Assembly (NCBI RefSeq): GCF_014699115.1
Contig: NZ_JACXAD010000025.1
Coordinates: 23,242-87,241, forward strand
Length of the DNA: 64,000 bases
Direction: 5' to 3'
Source of the DNA: Hymenobacter montanus
GTDB lineage: Bacteria > Bacteroidota > Bacteroidia > Cytophagales > Hymenobacteraceae
The notes beneath the pieces were generated by a model, which made no database searches, had not been told where the DNA came from, and saw only the letters and a program-made list of their open reading frames with translations. Below, piece by piece: positions 1-9,418 of the stretch; position 1 is the stretch's first letter, and the number at the start of each line of letters is the position of its first letter. Position numbers and translations under genes: made by a program.

Positions 1-672
1 GTCCACGTCATCTCGCTCCTGAAATCTTATTCCGGAGGTCATGTTAAGCAAATGCTTGATCGTGATTCTTTCAAACCCTTTGCCGTTGCGTAGTTCGGGA
101 AGATAGTTGGTGATGGGCTCGTCGACGCTCCTGATTTTTCCTTCGCCGATGGCAATGCCAATCAATGCCGAAATCCAGGATTTACCCACGGACCACGACG
201 TTGCGATGGAGCTGGCTTCGTAATTATTTCCTTCATTAGGATAATATTTCTCTACGATGATTCTGTCATTCTTGATAACCAGGAAGGCGACGGTAGCCGT
301 AGAACGCAGGTAATCCTCGACTCTAACGCTGGCATCGCCCACCGGAATCTGAATATTTAATAAGTTATCCTGATCCGCCGTATTTCGGGAAAAGACGAAA
401 GGAGTAGGCGACGATTTGAGGTTTCGTAAGGCAAACTGCTTATAGTTGGTGAGATCCGGCCCAGCAACAGGCGCGTTAATCTGCGGGGGCGTGTCCTGTA
501 CCTTGGTCGAAGTAGTCTCTGGCTTAGTAGTATCTGGCTTGTCGCTATCCTTGCTGCAAGAGCCCAAGGCCACGGCGGCGAAAAGGGCTGGAGCGAGGAG
601 CCATTTAGGTGTTCTGGTCAGAAATCCTTGGCCATGACTTACCGTGTTGGTTCTTGTCTTTGACTGGTACAT
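1..672 (-). CDS. Serine hydrolase (beta-lactamase family) lipoprotein, 5' part only
   Basis: The reverse strand is open from an ATG at 672 to the window edge (224 codons, no stop), so the C-terminal part is missing. Residues 24-39 form a lipoprotein signal ending in LGSC, with Cys39 as the lipidated residue, followed by a Thr/Pro-rich linker. The serine beta-lactamase/penicillin-binding fold is recognised by SVGK at 161-164 (SxxK catalytic motif) in a typical TSWSVGKSW context, then ALIGIAIGEGKI and the LLNMTSGI segment usual in class C-like serine hydrolases. The later Tyr and Lys/His motifs lie outside the window. Probably an envelope-anchored esterase or peptidase; the substrate cannot be read. 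The family call is firm. Confidence 0.85.
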   Translation of the reverse strand, partial: MYQSKTRTNTVSHGQGFLTRTPKWLLAPALFAAVALGSCSKDSDKPDTTKPETTSTKVQDTPPQINAPVAGPDLTNYKQFALRNLKSSPTPFVFSRNTADQDNLLNIQIPVGDASVRVEDYLRSTATVAFLVIKNDRIIVEKYYPNEGNNYEASSIATSWSVGKSWISALIGIAIGEGKIRSVDEPITNYLPELRNGKGFERITIKHLLNMTSGIRFQERDDVD

Positions 673-1308
673 CTTTTCGGAAATAATAAAGTTGAGGCTT
701 GTTTTCGGGTGGTGATTCACATCATCTGTAGGGCTTCAGGCATATCGCAGAGGAGTCTTCCGGCTGGTACAGCCCATGGTTGCCGCGCTCTATACCAAGT
801 TCTGGCTAGCCGCTACCTGCTAGTTTGTCCGGCATATTCATGGGTCCAGGTCTGACAAAAATTTGCTTATTCTAAGCGGCAACGAAATTTTGCCTCCTGT
901 TTTTTACCTTTATTCATGGGATAATGAAATATTATCCGGATTAAACGAATACTCGGCCTGAGGGTTACGGCCTATTTTGAAATAGTAATCCCGCAGTTAG
1001 CCCCGCGATGGGTTGAGTAGAGGACTAAAGAAGAGAGGGTGGAGTAGGGGCTGGAGAAGGTAAGTCCTTGGGCCAGGGCCGAGGCCCTGATCAGGGAGAT
1101 TTGCTAGAAGCCTTGGCTTTTTGCGCATTGCGCAGTAATAACCTGACTGAGCCAGCGATATAGCTCGTGTTCTTCCACGGAGCTGGCCCGCGCTCAGCCC
1201 ATCTTTTACCGCACTCGTGTAAAAATCAGGAAATCCATGACTACCCGGCCCCTAGGTTTAGGCTGCCTAAGCCTAGGCTCATTTCCTTTCTTCCTCAAAC
1301 AATTCCTT
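673..1308. other. Intergenic region, divergent promoters
   Basis: This stretch separates the reverse-strand serine hydrolase from the forward-strand propeller gene. It must hold both promoters, but I see no clear TAnnTTTG box, RNA gene or repeat. An in-frame upstream ATG at 1237 would extend the next gene by 24 residues. Confidence 0.4.
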
Positions 1309-2649
1309 ATGATAATGCAGCAGGTATACTGTCGGCTCGTAGCCGCGTTTCTCTTAGTTATGATTGGGCTACCGGGCTCGCTCCGGGCCCAGCAGTGGCA
1401 GGCCCTGGCCGGGGCCCCACAGAATGGGCAGAAACAGGATGACGTATTTTTCCTGAACCCAAGTCTGGGCTGGGCCGTGAATGGCTCGGGGCAGATCCAC
1501 AAGACCACCAACGGCGGCCTCAACTGGGAACGTCAACTCACCCAGCCGGGTACTTATTTTCGCTGCATCGGCTTCACCGATGCGCTCAATGGCTTCGCGG
1601 GCAACATCGGGCCCGACTATTTTCCGGGGGTGACCGATGCCGTGCCGCTCTACCGTACCCAGAACGGCGGTACTACCTGGACCCCCGTTACGCAAATCAG
1701 CGGCCCGGCCCCTAAGGGGCTATGCGCTATTGAGGTAGTGTCGGCGCAAGTAATTTACGCGGCCGGGCGGGTAGGGGGGCCCTGCCACCTGCTTAAGTCC
1801 ACCGATGGCGGCCAGAACTGGACGTCGATTGCCCTCGACCCTAATCAGGTGCAGATGGTAACCGACGTGCATTTCGTTTCGGCTACCGAAGGCTACATCT
1901 TTGGCGGTACCAATGCCAACGCCCAGCTATCAAAAGCCGTGGTGCTGCGCACCACCGATGGCGGGCAATCGTTTCGGCCGGTATACGAGTCGGCGCGGCC
2001 GTTTGAGCTGTGCTGGAAAGCCTCGTTCCCAACCCGGCAGGTGGGCTACCTCACCGTTTTAAGCTACGCGCCCGCCGACCCGGCCCGCTACGTGGCCAAA
2101 ACCATCGATGGCGGCCTTACCTGGCAGGAGTTGCCATTCGTTAACAACGGCTGCAAAGAGTTTGGTGTCGGCTTCCTGGACGCCTCTACGGGCTGGGTGG
2201 GCACCGACTTCGGTACGGGCTACGAGACCCGCGATGGGGGCCAGAGCTGGCAGCCCAGCAACGTGGGCCGGTACATCAACAAGATTCGGCTGCTGCGCGG
2301 CCCCAGCAATGAAGTTACAGGCTACGCCATTGGCCTGAATCTGACCAAGCTGCAGTCCACCGTAACCGCTCTGACGCCGGCCACTGAAGCATTTGCCTTC
2401 GCGGCTTTCCCCAACCCCACCAGCCGGCAGGTGACGCTCCGCTACAACCTGCCGGCCCGGCAGCAGGTACGGTTGGTGCTCACGGATATGCTGGGGCGCC
2501 AGGTAGCCACCGTTTTCGACGAAACCCAGGCCGCGGGCCCGCACGAGCGGGTGTACACGCTGCCGGGGGGCTTCAGCAACAACCTGGTGCGGTTTACGCT
2601 GTCGGCGGCTAAAGAACAAACCACCTTGCCCGTGAGCGTGCAGCCCTAG
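1309..2649 (+). CDS. YCF48-like propeller protein with T9SS sorting domain
   Basis: Secreted protein of about 446 residues. ATG at 1309 (or 1315) places a normal signal peptide ending in LRAQ at the N terminus; an in-frame ATG at 1237 would add 24 unlikely residues. The body holds repeated blade motifs of the BNR/YCF48 type (TTNGGLNW, TQNGGTTW, STDGGQNW, TTDGGQSF, TIDGGLTW, TRDGGQSW), predicting a beta-propeller. The last 80 residues are a type A T9SS C-terminal domain (FPNPTS, then LTDMLGRQV), so export through type IX secretion and surface anchoring or release is expected. It is paralogous to the gene at 4497, which lacks the sorting domain. The ligand is unknown. Confidence 0.88.
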   Translation: MIMQQVYCRLVAAFLLVMIGLPGSLRAQQWQALAGAPQNGQKQDDVFFLNPSLGWAVNGSGQIHKTTNGGLNWERQLTQPGTYFRCIGFTDALNGFAGNIGPDYFPGVTDAVPLYRTQNGGTTWTPVTQISGPAPKGLCAIEVVSAQVIYAAGRVGGPCHLLKSTDGGQNWTSIALDPNQVQMVTDVHFVSATEGYIFGGTNANAQLSKAVVLRTTDGGQSFRPVYESARPFELCWKASFPTRQVGYLTVLSYAPADPARYVAKTIDGGLTWQELPFVNNGCKEFGVGFLDASTGWVGTDFGTGYETRDGGQSWQPSNVGRYINKIRLLRGPSNEVTGYAIGLNLTKLQSTVTALTPATEAFAFAAFPNPTSRQVTLRYNLPARQQVRLVLTDMLGRQVATVFDETQAAGPHERVYTLPGGFSNNLVRFTLSAAKEQTTLPVSVQP

Positions 2650-2810
2650 GTGTTTTGCTTTTTCGGTCCGGGTTCTGGAATTCCACTCTTAGCCCATCCC
2701 GCCGGATGCATAAGGGAGCAGCGGATACAGCAGCGGAGGCAACCTTTTCCAGCAGGACGTCATCTGGCCCCCAAACTTGGCTGCTACGGTGGCAGCTAAA
2801 CCTTTTTATC

Positions 2811-4112
2811 ATGAAAATTTCCAGCTTTGGACTCCGCAGTAAGTACTTCCACCTGAAGATGCCGAAATTGAAAACCATTTGCCTGGCTGTTGGTCTGGCT
2901 CTTGTACCGGCACTGAGTATGGCCCAGGCTCCAACTCTGCTCCGTGGTACCGTGGTAGATGCCCGCACCAGGGCGGCGCTACCGTATGCGTCGTTGGGCC
3001 TGCGCCACACCGGCATCGGGACGGTGTCTAACGCCGAGGGGACGTTCCGGCTGCAAGTGCCCGCCGGGCACGCCTCCGACACGGTAGAAGTGCAGTGCCT
3101 GGGCTATGCTCCGTTGCGCCTGCGCCTGCAGCCCGCGCTGCTCGCGGCGGCCCAAACGCTGGCGCTCACGCCGCAGGAGTACCAGCTGAATGAGGTGCGG
3201 GTGACGGCGTATACGCCCACCAGCCTGCTAGCCAAAGCCGTGCGTACGACTAGGGCCCGCATGGCCAGCCCGGTGGTGCTTAACTGCTACTATCGCGAGT
3301 TTGCCCGCCTCAATGGGCGTTACAACAAGTTTGCTGATGGCCTGGTCGACTACTATATTAAAGCCAATCCGCGCCGCCCGCAAGCGCCCGAAGTGCAGGT
3401 GCGCGTGCGGGAGTCGCGGGTGGGCGAGCTGCCCACGGCCCCCGACGACGCCAACAAGGCCATCCCTTCGCCTATCGACGTGGAGAAGGCCGGCAGCTAT
3501 TACGACGTCACGGAACGCGCCCGTTTTCTGGACAGCACGTCATTCCGCTTCTATAGCTATGAAGTGCGCGAAGCCGTAAGCCCGAACGGCGCCGAAGATC
3601 CCTTCTACGTGGTCACCTGCACGCCCATCACGCAAGAATACCCATATCTGCAGCAGGCCACGGTGCGGATCGACCGCCGGAGCTTCACCATTCGCAGCGT
3701 AGAAAGTGAGGTGCCCGGAGCGCTGCAACAGTATATGAAAGGAATCAACCTGCTGATTATAAAAGCCAAAGTTAATTCTAGTCGCAAGCGCATCGAGTAC
3801 CACGAACTGAACGGACAGGTTTATCCCAGTTTCGTCCGCCTGGACGTAGGTATGGAAATTACTACGGGCAATAAACCCCCGCTACAGTATGTATTTTCCA
3901 GCGGAATGCTGGTGCGCGATGTAGCCCTCGGCGCCCAGGTGGCTCCTTTTCCGAAGGCGGAGCGGCACAGTGGCTCGCTGTATAAAAAAGGCACCAGCTA
4001 TCAGCATCCGTACTGGCTCGAGGGCAACGTGGTACCCGCCACGGCCGAAGAGGAAGCGGTGATCAAAGAGCTGGAGAAAGCTACTGCTTCCGCGGCGAAG
4101 CCTAGTCGATAG
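2811..4112 (+). CDS. CarboxypepD_reg-like domain protein, secreted
   Basis: About 433 residues from ATG 2811; an ATG at 2859 gives a more compact signal peptide (MPKLKTICLAVG...SMAQ) and is a real alternative. After the signal, residues of the type LLRGTVVDARTRAALPYASL...GTVSNAEGTFRL form the carboxypeptidase-regulatory-like beta-sandwich common in Bacteroidota envelope proteins. The remainder (YYREFARLNGRYNKFADGL onward) is an uncharacterised beta-rich region seen in proteins of this architecture. No plug or barrel follows, so it is not a TonB receptor. It lies between two YCF48-like genes on the same strand. Function unknown; probably periplasmic or outer-membrane associated. Confidence 0.75.
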   Translation: MKISSFGLRSKYFHLKMPKLKTICLAVGLALVPALSMAQAPTLLRGTVVDARTRAALPYASLGLRHTGIGTVSNAEGTFRLQVPAGHASDTVEVQCLGYAPLRLRLQPALLAAAQTLALTPQEYQLNEVRVTAYTPTSLLAKAVRTTRARMASPVVLNCYYREFARLNGRYNKFADGLVDYYIKANPRRPQAPEVQVRVRESRVGELPTAPDDANKAIPSPIDVEKAGSYYDVTERARFLDSTSFRFYSYEVREAVSPNGAEDPFYVVTCTPITQEYPYLQQATVRIDRRSFTIRSVESEVPGALQQYMKGINLLIIKAKVNSSRKRIEYHELNGQVYPSFVRLDVGMEITTGNKPPLQYVFSSGMLVRDVALGAQVAPFPKAERHSGSLYKKGTSYQHPYWLEGNVVPATAEEEAVIKELEKATASAAKPSR

Positions 4113-4346
4113 GCGCTATAGTTAGTCGGCCGTGGCTGCTGAGCAAGGTTATGCTCTATTACCAGTCTACTACCAAGTGATTCGCCATCCGAACGAAGCA
4201 ACGATGACATTCATTCCTGGTCCTTAGTCGGCAAGCTCGGTTAGGCCGGTTGCTTGCCGCTGCTCCCAGGCTTGACGGGAAGTGTTCATTCGCCATGTGA
4301 GCCTCCGGGATGTTTGGCACTTTTTGATTAAATTTTTTCTAATAGT

Positions 4347-4363
4347 ACCTTGCTTTGCAAGGT
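4347..4363. promoter_or_regulatory. Palindromic operator overlapping a -33 element
   Basis: The half-sites ACCTTGC and GCAAGGT are exact complements separated by TTT; the symmetry extends one base each side (4345-4365 with GT...AC). The left arm contains the TTG that sits 20 bases before the -7 box at 4373, so a bound repressor would block the promoter. A sequence with the same layout lies at 34930 (ACTTTGT, AAT, ACAAAGT). The binding factor is unknown. Confidence 0.55.
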
Positions 4364-4380
4364 ACCTTTTAATATCTTTG
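4350..4380 (+). promoter_or_regulatory. Bacteroidota-type promoter (TTG / TATCTTTG)
   Basis: TTG at 4350-4352, a 20-base spacer and TATCTTTG at 4373-4380 fit the Bacteroidota consensus (TTG, about 17-23 bases, TAnnTTTG). It points to the YCF48-like gene starting at 4497, giving a leader of about 110 bases. Confidence 0.65.
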
Positions 4381-4496
4381 TCGCGTTCGTAGCTTGTAAG
4401 CCACCTCAATCGGCGAAGAGGAGTAAGCCCGAATCGGCGGCGAGAAATTTTTAGATCAACAAAAACGACCGGGTGCTTAGCGCACTCCCTCACCTC

Positions 4497-5567
4497 ATGA
4501 GAAACCTCTTTTATTCCTTTTTGCTGCTCCTGCCGCTGTTCAGCCACGCCCAGACTTGGCAGAAGCAATCCACTGACCCTTACCGCGGCAAGCAGGACGA
4601 CATCTGCTTCATCACGCCTAACCAGGGCTGGTACGTGAACGGCGCGGGCAAAATATACGGCACCCGCGACGGGGGGCAGCATTGGCAAAAGCTCTTCGAA
4701 AAGCCGGGTACATTCTTCCGTTGCGTGGCTTTCATCGACAGCCTGCGTGGTTTTGCCGGCAACATCGGCACCCAGTATTTCCCGGGCGTCACGGATACCA
4801 TTCCGCTTTATGGCACCCGCGACGGGGGCCGCAGCTGGCAGCCGGTTAAGTACAGCGGCCCCACCGTAACCGGCCTCTGCGCCCTCGACGTGGTGAAGGA
4901 GCAGTTCATCAACGCCGGCAACATCGATTACCGCTACCACATTTTTGGGGGGGGCCGGGTAGGCGGGCCGGGCTTCTTGCTGCACTCGCCCGACAACGGC
5001 ACCACCTGGACTTCGCGCGACCTGCGCCCTTTTGGAGCCCAATACATCTTGGATATCAAGATGTTCAGCGCCCGCGAAGGGTTTATCTGCGCCAGCTCCA
5101 GCCCGGAAGTAGAGAAGTCGAACGCGCTGATTCTTTCTACCAAAGACGGCGGCCAGACCTGGCAGAAGCGCTACCAAAGCAACCGGCCCTTCGAAATTAC
5201 CTGGAAGCAAAGCTGGCCCAGCCGCAAAGTGGGCTACGTTACCGTCCAGAGCTACAACCCCGATACGCTGGTAGCCCAGCGCTACGTGGCCAAAACGACC
5301 AATGGCGGCAAAACCTGGAAGGAGATTCCACTCGTCAAAAATGCTAAGGTGCGCGAGTTTGGGGTGGGCTTCGCCGACGAAAAAACCGGGTGGGTTGGAG
5401 CCGCGCCCCACGGCTTCGGTACCCGCGACGGCGGCAAAACCTGGGAAAAGGTCGACTTCGGCAACGCGGTGAATAAAATCCGCCTCGTAAAAACGCCCGA
5501 TGGTGGCTACGTGGCTTATGCCATCGGGGTCGGGGTGTACAAGCTGATTGCACGCACCCCCAAGTAA
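4497..5567 (+). CDS. YCF48-like propeller protein, no sorting domain
   Basis: 356 residues from the ATG at 4497, which opens directly with a signal peptide (MRNLFYSFLLLLPLFSHAQ); an in-frame start at 4473 would add eight residues. Blades carry GTRDGGQHW, GTRDGGRSW, SPDNGTTW, TKDGGQTW, TTNGGKTW and GTRDGGKTW motifs. It aligns through its length with the protein at 1309 (shared KQDD, FRCxxFxD, GFAGNIG, YFPGVTD, PLY), so the two are duplicates. It ends after the last blade without the T9SS domain and should therefore stay periplasmic unless another route exports it. It has its own promoter with a palindrome at 4347. Confidence 0.85.
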   Translation: MRNLFYSFLLLLPLFSHAQTWQKQSTDPYRGKQDDICFITPNQGWYVNGAGKIYGTRDGGQHWQKLFEKPGTFFRCVAFIDSLRGFAGNIGTQYFPGVTDTIPLYGTRDGGRSWQPVKYSGPTVTGLCALDVVKEQFINAGNIDYRYHIFGGGRVGGPGFLLHSPDNGTTWTSRDLRPFGAQYILDIKMFSAREGFICASSSPEVEKSNALILSTKDGGQTWQKRYQSNRPFEITWKQSWPSRKVGYVTVQSYNPDTLVAQRYVAKTTNGGKTWKEIPLVKNAKVREFGVGFADEKTGWVGAAPHGFGTRDGGKTWEKVDFGNAVNKIRLVKTPDGGYVAYAIGVGVYKLIARTPK

Positions 5568-5731
5568 GCGCCAGGGTCGCCGGCAAGCACGTTTTTACCT
5601 AACCCCATCTACTGCCAGATACCAGGCGACTGCCTCACTAATCCCGGCAGCGAGGCCACTAATAACCAGATACCACACTTTTTTAATCGCCCGACGCCCT
5701 TGCGCCACTGGGCTTTTTCCCTCTTTTCTGT

Positions 5732-7573
5732 ATGAATAAGCTGCTGACCATCCTGCTTTTTGGCCTCTTGGCAACGCCACCAGTATTCGCTCAGTCGGGC
5801 GACGGCTACCGCGTGCACCTGGACCTGACCCAACCGACCAACGACCAAGTGCGCATAGTAGTCAACACGCCCAAAGTGAAGGAAAGCCAAGCCACCTACG
5901 TGGTTCCGGCGATGGCGCCGGGCACCTACGCCTACCAGAACTTCGGCCGCTTCGTGCACGATTTTCGCGCCTTCGACCGTAAAGGCAAGCCGTTGGCTAC
6001 CCGTCGGGATGGCACCAACCTGTTCATCATTGATCAAGCCCAAAAGCTGGCCCGGCTCGAGTACGCGATCGACGATACCTGGGATGTCGCGCAGGACAGC
6101 ACGTTTATCTTCCAGCCGACCGGTACCAACTTTGAGGCCGGCCGCTGCTTTGTCCTGAACCAGTTCGGCCTCTACGGTTACCTGGAAGGCTACAAGATGC
6201 TACGTTACGAGGTAACGGTGGATAAACCCGCCGCCCTGTACGGTGCTACGGCCTTGCCCGGCCGCCGGGTCACGCCTACCCAGGATGTATTCACTGCTCC
6301 CGACTACGTGACCCTTGCCGATGGCCCCATACTTTATAGCCAGCCCGATACCATTAGTTACCTCGCAGGTGGGGCCCGCATTCAGTTTGCGGTGTTTTCG
6401 GAAATGGGTAAAATAAAAGCCCGGCAGGTGGCGGCTACTTTACGACCGACGGCAGATGCGCTAGCGAGCTTTTTTGGCCAGATGCCCGTGCCTCGGTACC
6501 AGTTTCTGCTGTATTTCGTGGGTCTGCAGTCGCCACTGATGCCCAAGAGTAATAAAATTGGCGCCCTGGAACACTCCTATTCATCGCTCTACTTCCTACC
6601 CGAGCTAGCGGATTCCACCGTGTTGCGCAACTTGCTGTTGAACATGGCGTCGCACGAGTTTCTGCACATGCTGGCCCCGCTCAACGTGCACAGCCGCGAA
6701 ATTGGTGAATTTGATTTCCGAAACCCGAAAATGTCGCGGCACCTGTGGTTTTATGAGGGCGTGACCGAGTATTTCTCGCAGTTGATATCAGCCCAGAGCA
6801 GCCTGATTTCGCCCGACGACTTTCGGCGGAGGATACAGGAAAAAATTGTTGGCGCCGAGAAGTACCCTGCGGTTTCCTTCACCGAGATGAGCAGCAAGAT
6901 TCTCGATCCCCCCTACATAGACATGTATATGAACGTGTACCAGAAGGGGGCGCTCATTGGCCTGCTGCTCGACATTCGCATCCGTGAACTTAGCCAAGGC
7001 CGCCAAACCCTGCGCGACGTGGTGCTGAAGCTGCGGGATAAATACGGCCCGACGCGCTCTTTCGAAGATGCCCGGTTCATTCCCGAAATTGTGGCCCTCA
7101 CGCACCCCGACATCCAGCAGTTTTTCGACCAGTACGTAATAGGCAGCCAGCCGCTGCCGTACGCGGAATATTTCGATAAAATAGGGTGGCGTTACCGGGC
7201 GGAAGACTCAGAGGTGAAACGGGGCTTCGGCAAGCTGGCGGTTCAATATAATCTCGCGAAGGAGCAATTCGTGCTGATGGACACCAAGCCCGAACTCAAT
7301 GCCTTCGGGCTGCAAAACGGCGATGCTATTCTAGCCGTTAACGGGACGACGGTAGAGATGACCAATGCCCGCAAGCTATTCGGCTTGCTCTCAAACGCTC
7401 CGACCAAACCCGTGACGCTCCGGGTGCAGCCAGTGGGGACAACTACCCCCCAGGAACGCAAAGGTATCCCCCGCGATTTTCGCATTGAGTCGAAGCACGT
7501 ATTGCGGCCCGTCGATAATCCTACGCCTGCCCAGCGGGCTCTGCAAGACCAGCTGCTACGCCCCAAGGGTTGA
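5732..7573 (+). CDS. M61 family metallopeptidase with PDZ domain
   Basis: 613 residues with signal peptide (cut after PPVFAQ). The N-terminal half is the beta-domain typical of M61 peptidases. The zinc site is HEFLH at 308-312 with the third ligand expected in YEGVTEYF some 35 residues later. A C-terminal PDZ-like domain is visible as GLQNGDAILAVNGTTV. M61 enzymes (glycyl aminopeptidase type) remove N-terminal small residues from peptides, here presumably in the periplasm. All catalytic residues are present. It stands alone on the forward strand, 165 bases after the YCF48-like gene. Confidence 0.9.
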   Translation: MNKLLTILLFGLLATPPVFAQSGDGYRVHLDLTQPTNDQVRIVVNTPKVKESQATYVVPAMAPGTYAYQNFGRFVHDFRAFDRKGKPLATRRDGTNLFIIDQAQKLARLEYAIDDTWDVAQDSTFIFQPTGTNFEAGRCFVLNQFGLYGYLEGYKMLRYEVTVDKPAALYGATALPGRRVTPTQDVFTAPDYVTLADGPILYSQPDTISYLAGGARIQFAVFSEMGKIKARQVAATLRPTADALASFFGQMPVPRYQFLLYFVGLQSPLMPKSNKIGALEHSYSSLYFLPELADSTVLRNLLLNMASHEFLHMLAPLNVHSREIGEFDFRNPKMSRHLWFYEGVTEYFSQLISAQSSLISPDDFRRRIQEKIVGAEKYPAVSFTEMSSKILDPPYIDMYMNVYQKGALIGLLLDIRIRELSQGRQTLRDVVLKLRDKYGPTRSFEDARFIPEIVALTHPDIQQFFDQYVIGSQPLPYAEYFDKIGWRYRAEDSEVKRGFGKLAVQYNLAKEQFVLMDTKPELNAFGLQNGDAILAVNGTTVEMTNARKLFGLLSNAPTKPVTLRVQPVGTTTPQERKGIPRDFRIESKHVLRPVDNPTPAQRALQDQLLRPKG

Positions 7574-7707
7574 TGCTCTGCCTGATCGCCACTGGCCAGC
7601 AACTTTCAGTGGCAGTTGAGGTAACGGGGCCGGCGGATGCAGGCTGCATGCCCCAGCAGCTAACCAGCAGCACCCGCAGGGCATTGTCGCGGTAGTGCTG
7701 ACGGTAT

Positions 7708-7906
7708 GGCTACTTGCTGCCCTTGCGTACCCGCACGGAGCTGAGCCTAGCCCAGCGCTGGCAGTTCACGGTCTCGCCGCAGCGCGTCCGAACCGCTGCC
7801 TGACCCTGATACGGTGCTTGAAGTGAACCAGGCCCCGGTGACCAATGCGCCGTGGAACCCGGGGCGAGTGCTCTGGCAAGCCGGCTTTGTGCTGCGGGTG
7901 AATTAG
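7708..7906 (+). pseudogene. Frameshifted 3' fragment of an unrecognised gene
   Basis: Inside the 830-base gap 7574-8404, two short frames look coding and join by one frameshift near 7796. The first (7708-7803) reads GYLLPLRTRTELSLAQRWQF and on to a stop. The second (7796-7906) reads LPDPDTVLEVNQAPVTN and ends GFVLRVN before a TAG. The residue pattern resembles the last strands of an outer-membrane barrel, but I cannot name a family. The rest of the gap (7574-7700 and 7907-8404) shows no convincing gene. Confidence 0.35.
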
Positions 7907-8404
7907 AGACGCAACCTAGATAGACCAGTGCCCAAACCGAGAAACACAGCAGCAGTAGCCGCGCCTAGAAATAGGCCGGCCCTAAAACCAGTGATGACCA
8001 GCCTCGTCCACCTGCAAAATGTACAGCCACTCTAATTAACCATGAGTAACCGCGTTCGTCTGCGCCAGCTCCTCGTTGGTCAGCAAAGCGGTTTGGTTGG
8101 TCATGATGAGATGGAAGCCCCGGCCTTCGAAACCGACATTTGAACTATTAACCCTACTGTAATGCAAGAGTATGCCAGTGCCACAGGATTTTGCCCGCCC
8201 CGGCAACGGTGGCTGGCTCGTGCCTACTGGCCAGTGGTAAAAATAACTGCTTATCTCAGGCAACTGCGTTGGTCGCCCGGCATCGGTGACGAATTAGTGT
8301 AATGCCTTTGATAAGAGCGCGATTTACACATTCACTACTTGACTGTTCCCGGCGACTCCCGCATCTCAACGCTTTTTCTTACTCACTTTTTTCCTGCTCC
8401 CACT

Positions 8405-9307
8405 ATGGCCCTCACCATCAGCAACCTCTCGAAGACGTACCCCAACGGGACGCATGCCTTGAAAAACGTTAGTCTCGACATTCCCACAGGCATGTTTGGC
8501 CTGCTGGGGCCCAACGGGGCGGGCAAAAGCAGCCTCATGCGCACCATTGCCACCTTGCAGGACGCCGACACGGGCTCGATTCGGCTCGACGATATTGACG
8601 TGCTGCGCAACAAGGAGGCCGTGCGGCGGGTGCTGGGCTACCTGCCCCAGGAATTCGGTGTGTACCCCAGCGTGAGCGCCGAGGAATTACTCGACCATTT
8701 TGCCACCCTCAAAGGCATCGCTAATAGCCGGGAACGCAAGGAACTGGTGGCGGCCCTGCTCCACCAGACCAACCTGTACGAAGTGCGCAAAAAGCACGTG
8801 GGCGGCTATTCGGGCGGAATGAAGCAGCGCTTCGGCATTGCCCAGGCCCTGCTGGGCAACCCCCGTCTCATCATCGTCGATGAGCCCACCGCCGGCCTGG
8901 ACCCGGCCGAGCGCAATCGCTTTCACAACCTGCTCAGCGAGATTGGCGAAAACCTGGTGGTCATCCTCAGCACCCATATCGTGTCCGACGTGGCGGACCT
9001 CTGCCGCCACATGGCCATCATCAACAAGGGCGAGGTGCTGCTCACCGGCGACCCGTTCACGGTGATGAATAACCTGAAGGGAAAAATCTGGCGCAAGCTC
9101 GTCGAGAAGGCCGAGCTGCCGGCGTTGCAAGCGGCTACCCAGGTCATCAGCTCGCGCCTGTTTGCCGGCAAAACTGTGGTCCACGTCCTGGCCGATTCCG
9201 CGCCGGACAGTGGGTTTGAAATCGTGAATCCGGATTTGGAGGACGTGTATTTCTCGGAAATTAAAAATTACGAATTAAAAATTAAAAATGGGCCGGCCCT
9301 GGCATGA
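8405..9307 (+). CDS. ABC transporter ATP-binding protein
   Basis: 300 residues from ATG 8405; an in-frame TTG at 8339 is less likely because MALTISNLSKTY is the normal start of such proteins. Walker A GPNGAGKS (35-42), signature YSGGMKQR, Walker B LIIVDEPTAGLD and H-loop STHIVSD are all intact, so it should hydrolyse ATP. It is followed by its permease partner at 9419, suggesting one exporter or membrane-remodelling complex. The C-terminal tail EIKNYELKIKNGPALA is encoded by one arm of an AT-rich inverted repeat (see 9259), so the original stop has probably been replaced by repeat-derived sequence. Confidence 0.95.
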   Translation: MALTISNLSKTYPNGTHALKNVSLDIPTGMFGLLGPNGAGKSSLMRTIATLQDADTGSIRLDDIDVLRNKEAVRRVLGYLPQEFGVYPSVSAEELLDHFATLKGIANSRERKELVAALLHQTNLYEVRKKHVGGYSGGMKQRFGIAQALLGNPRLIIVDEPTAGLDPAERNRFHNLLSEIGENLVVILSTHIVSDVADLCRHMAIINKGEVLLTGDPFTVMNNLKGKIWRKLVEKAELPALQAATQVISSRLFAGKTVVHVLADSAPDSGFEIVNPDLEDVYFSEIKNYELKIKNGPALA

Positions 9308-9412
9308 TCGGCCGGTTGGGGTACCGATGAACCGACCTGCTTTGCCGGGCGCTGACCGACGGCCAGCGCATAACCACCCGGCTTTTTAATTTTTAATTCT
9401 CAATTTTTAATT
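9259..9412. repeat. AT-rich inverted repeat element spanning an operon gap
   Basis: A 30-base arm at 9259-9288 (built from AATTAAAAATT units) is repeated in reverse complement at 9383-9412 with about two mismatches; about 94 bases, bounded by GGGCCGG and CCGGC, lie between. The left arm is inside the ATPase reading frame, the right arm ends seven bases before the permease ATG. A single arm recurs at 34492-34521. The structure resembles a small non-autonomous element. Confidence 0.6.
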
Positions 9413-9418
9413 GCCAAC

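Noticed and set aside
4224..5411. Long reverse-strand frame of about 395 codons opposite the YCF48-like gene
   Set aside because: The forward frame has a signal peptide and propeller motifs; the reverse product has no family features and runs into the promoter region.
8036..8263. Reverse-strand frame of 75 codons before the ABC operon
   Set aside because: No recognisable motif, no partner and no promoter; not supported as a gene.
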